Origin: Lacticaseibacillus casei DSM 20011 = JCM 1134 = ATCC 393
GTDB lineage: Bacteria > Bacillota > Bacilli > Lactobacillales > Lactobacillaceae
Direction: 5' to 3'
NCBI RefSeq assembly: GCF_000829055.1
Contig: NZ_AP012544.1
Span: 682,001-746,000 of the forward strand
DNA length: 64,000 nucleotides
The notes beneath the pieces are model-generated. The model was not told the origin of the DNA. It was given only the letters and a program-made list of their open reading frames with translations, and searched no databases. Position numbers and translations under genes: made by a program. Of this stretch, positions 63,809 through 64,000 are shown one piece after another. The stretch's first letter is position 1, and every line of letters starts with the position of its first letter.

Positions 63809-64000
63809 TCAACAACGCATTAACCATCGCTGGACGATATGCCGTTGTTGAACTTAAACAAGCTGCAGCAAGCTATCGAGACACTGGTGCAACGGTCAAT
63901 GAAATTACTGCGGGCAAACCACGGCTTCGTGGTGGGGTTCGCAATATCAAGATTGGGTGGTCTGGTGATGGTTCAAAACAACGGTGGCGCTTAGTTCATC
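63796..64000 (+). pseudogene. HK97 gp10-like head-tail protein, 3' part, runs off the window
   Basis: Open to the window end (68 codons): VAKYINNALTIAGRYAVVEL, then KQAAASYRDTGATVNEIT and VRNIKIGWSGDG..RWRLVH, the conserved gp10/minor capsid pattern. The gene would join head to tail. Its 5' part is at 62447. Confidence 0.82.

Overview
The window is Gram-positive, low-to-mid GC DNA from a lactic acid bacterium of the Lacticaseibacillus casei group. The 16S V1 region (about 27,460-27,520) resembles my memory of the L. casei sensu stricto / zeae type rather than the paracasei or rhamnosus types. The PerR, LtaS, YkuJ and glycolipid-synthase genes fit the same group. Species assignment is from memory, not from a search.

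Layout. (1) 1-14.2 kb is the right, late end of a siphoprophage (prophage A): major tail protein, tail chaperones, tape measure with a lytic transglycosylase domain, distal tail protein, tail-associated/receptor-binding protein, small accessory proteins, holin and a secreted GH25-LysM endolysin. An IS3-family element (7351-8665) has cut the 3' end off the distal tail gene. (2) 14.2-32.6 kb is chromosome: a small membrane protein, a ComX/SigH-like sigma factor, an amino acid permease, a three-gene glycolipid operon (two glycosyltransferases and a flippase-like membrane protein), a PLP aminotransferase, ykuJ, ltaS, perR, and a complete rrn operon (16S, 23S, 5S) followed by tRNA-Asn and tRNA-Ser. 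A long stem-loop repeat occurs twice, once after ykuJ and once between 23S and 5S. (3) 32.6-64 kb is the left part of a second, oppositely ended siphoprophage (prophage B), entered next to tRNA-Ser. It has an integrase, a lysogeny module (DUF3800 protein, small lipoprotein, membrane-anchored protein, S24 repressor), Cro and antirepressor, early replication genes (Gp157, Sak4-like ATPase, DEAD helicase, DUF669, P4-type primase-helicase, an iteron-rich candidate origin, VRR-NUC), a run of small translationally coupled genes, ArpU, a tRNA-like element, a Panacea-type toxin-antitoxin pair, CsbD, and the packaging/head module (HNH, TerS, TerL, portal, protease, HK97 capsid, connectors).

Both prophages look damaged by insertion sequences in late structural genes. 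TerL is split by an IS3-family element with a 3-bp target duplication, and a gp10-like head-tail gene is split by an IS30-family element with a 13-bp duplication. In both, the reading frame would be restored by precise excision.

The observations I rate highest in prophage B are: four tandem minus-strand candidate small RNAs around csbD, each with a C-rich anti-Shine-Dalgarno-like motif and an intrinsic terminator; the Panacea antitoxin with an unrecognised partner; a textbook -1 frameshift site at the end of the capsid gene that adds a HeH/LEM-like tail; a 4+4 inverted iteron array beside the primase gene; and three identical GTTCC-N6-GGAAC operators in the genetic switch, one of them inside cro.
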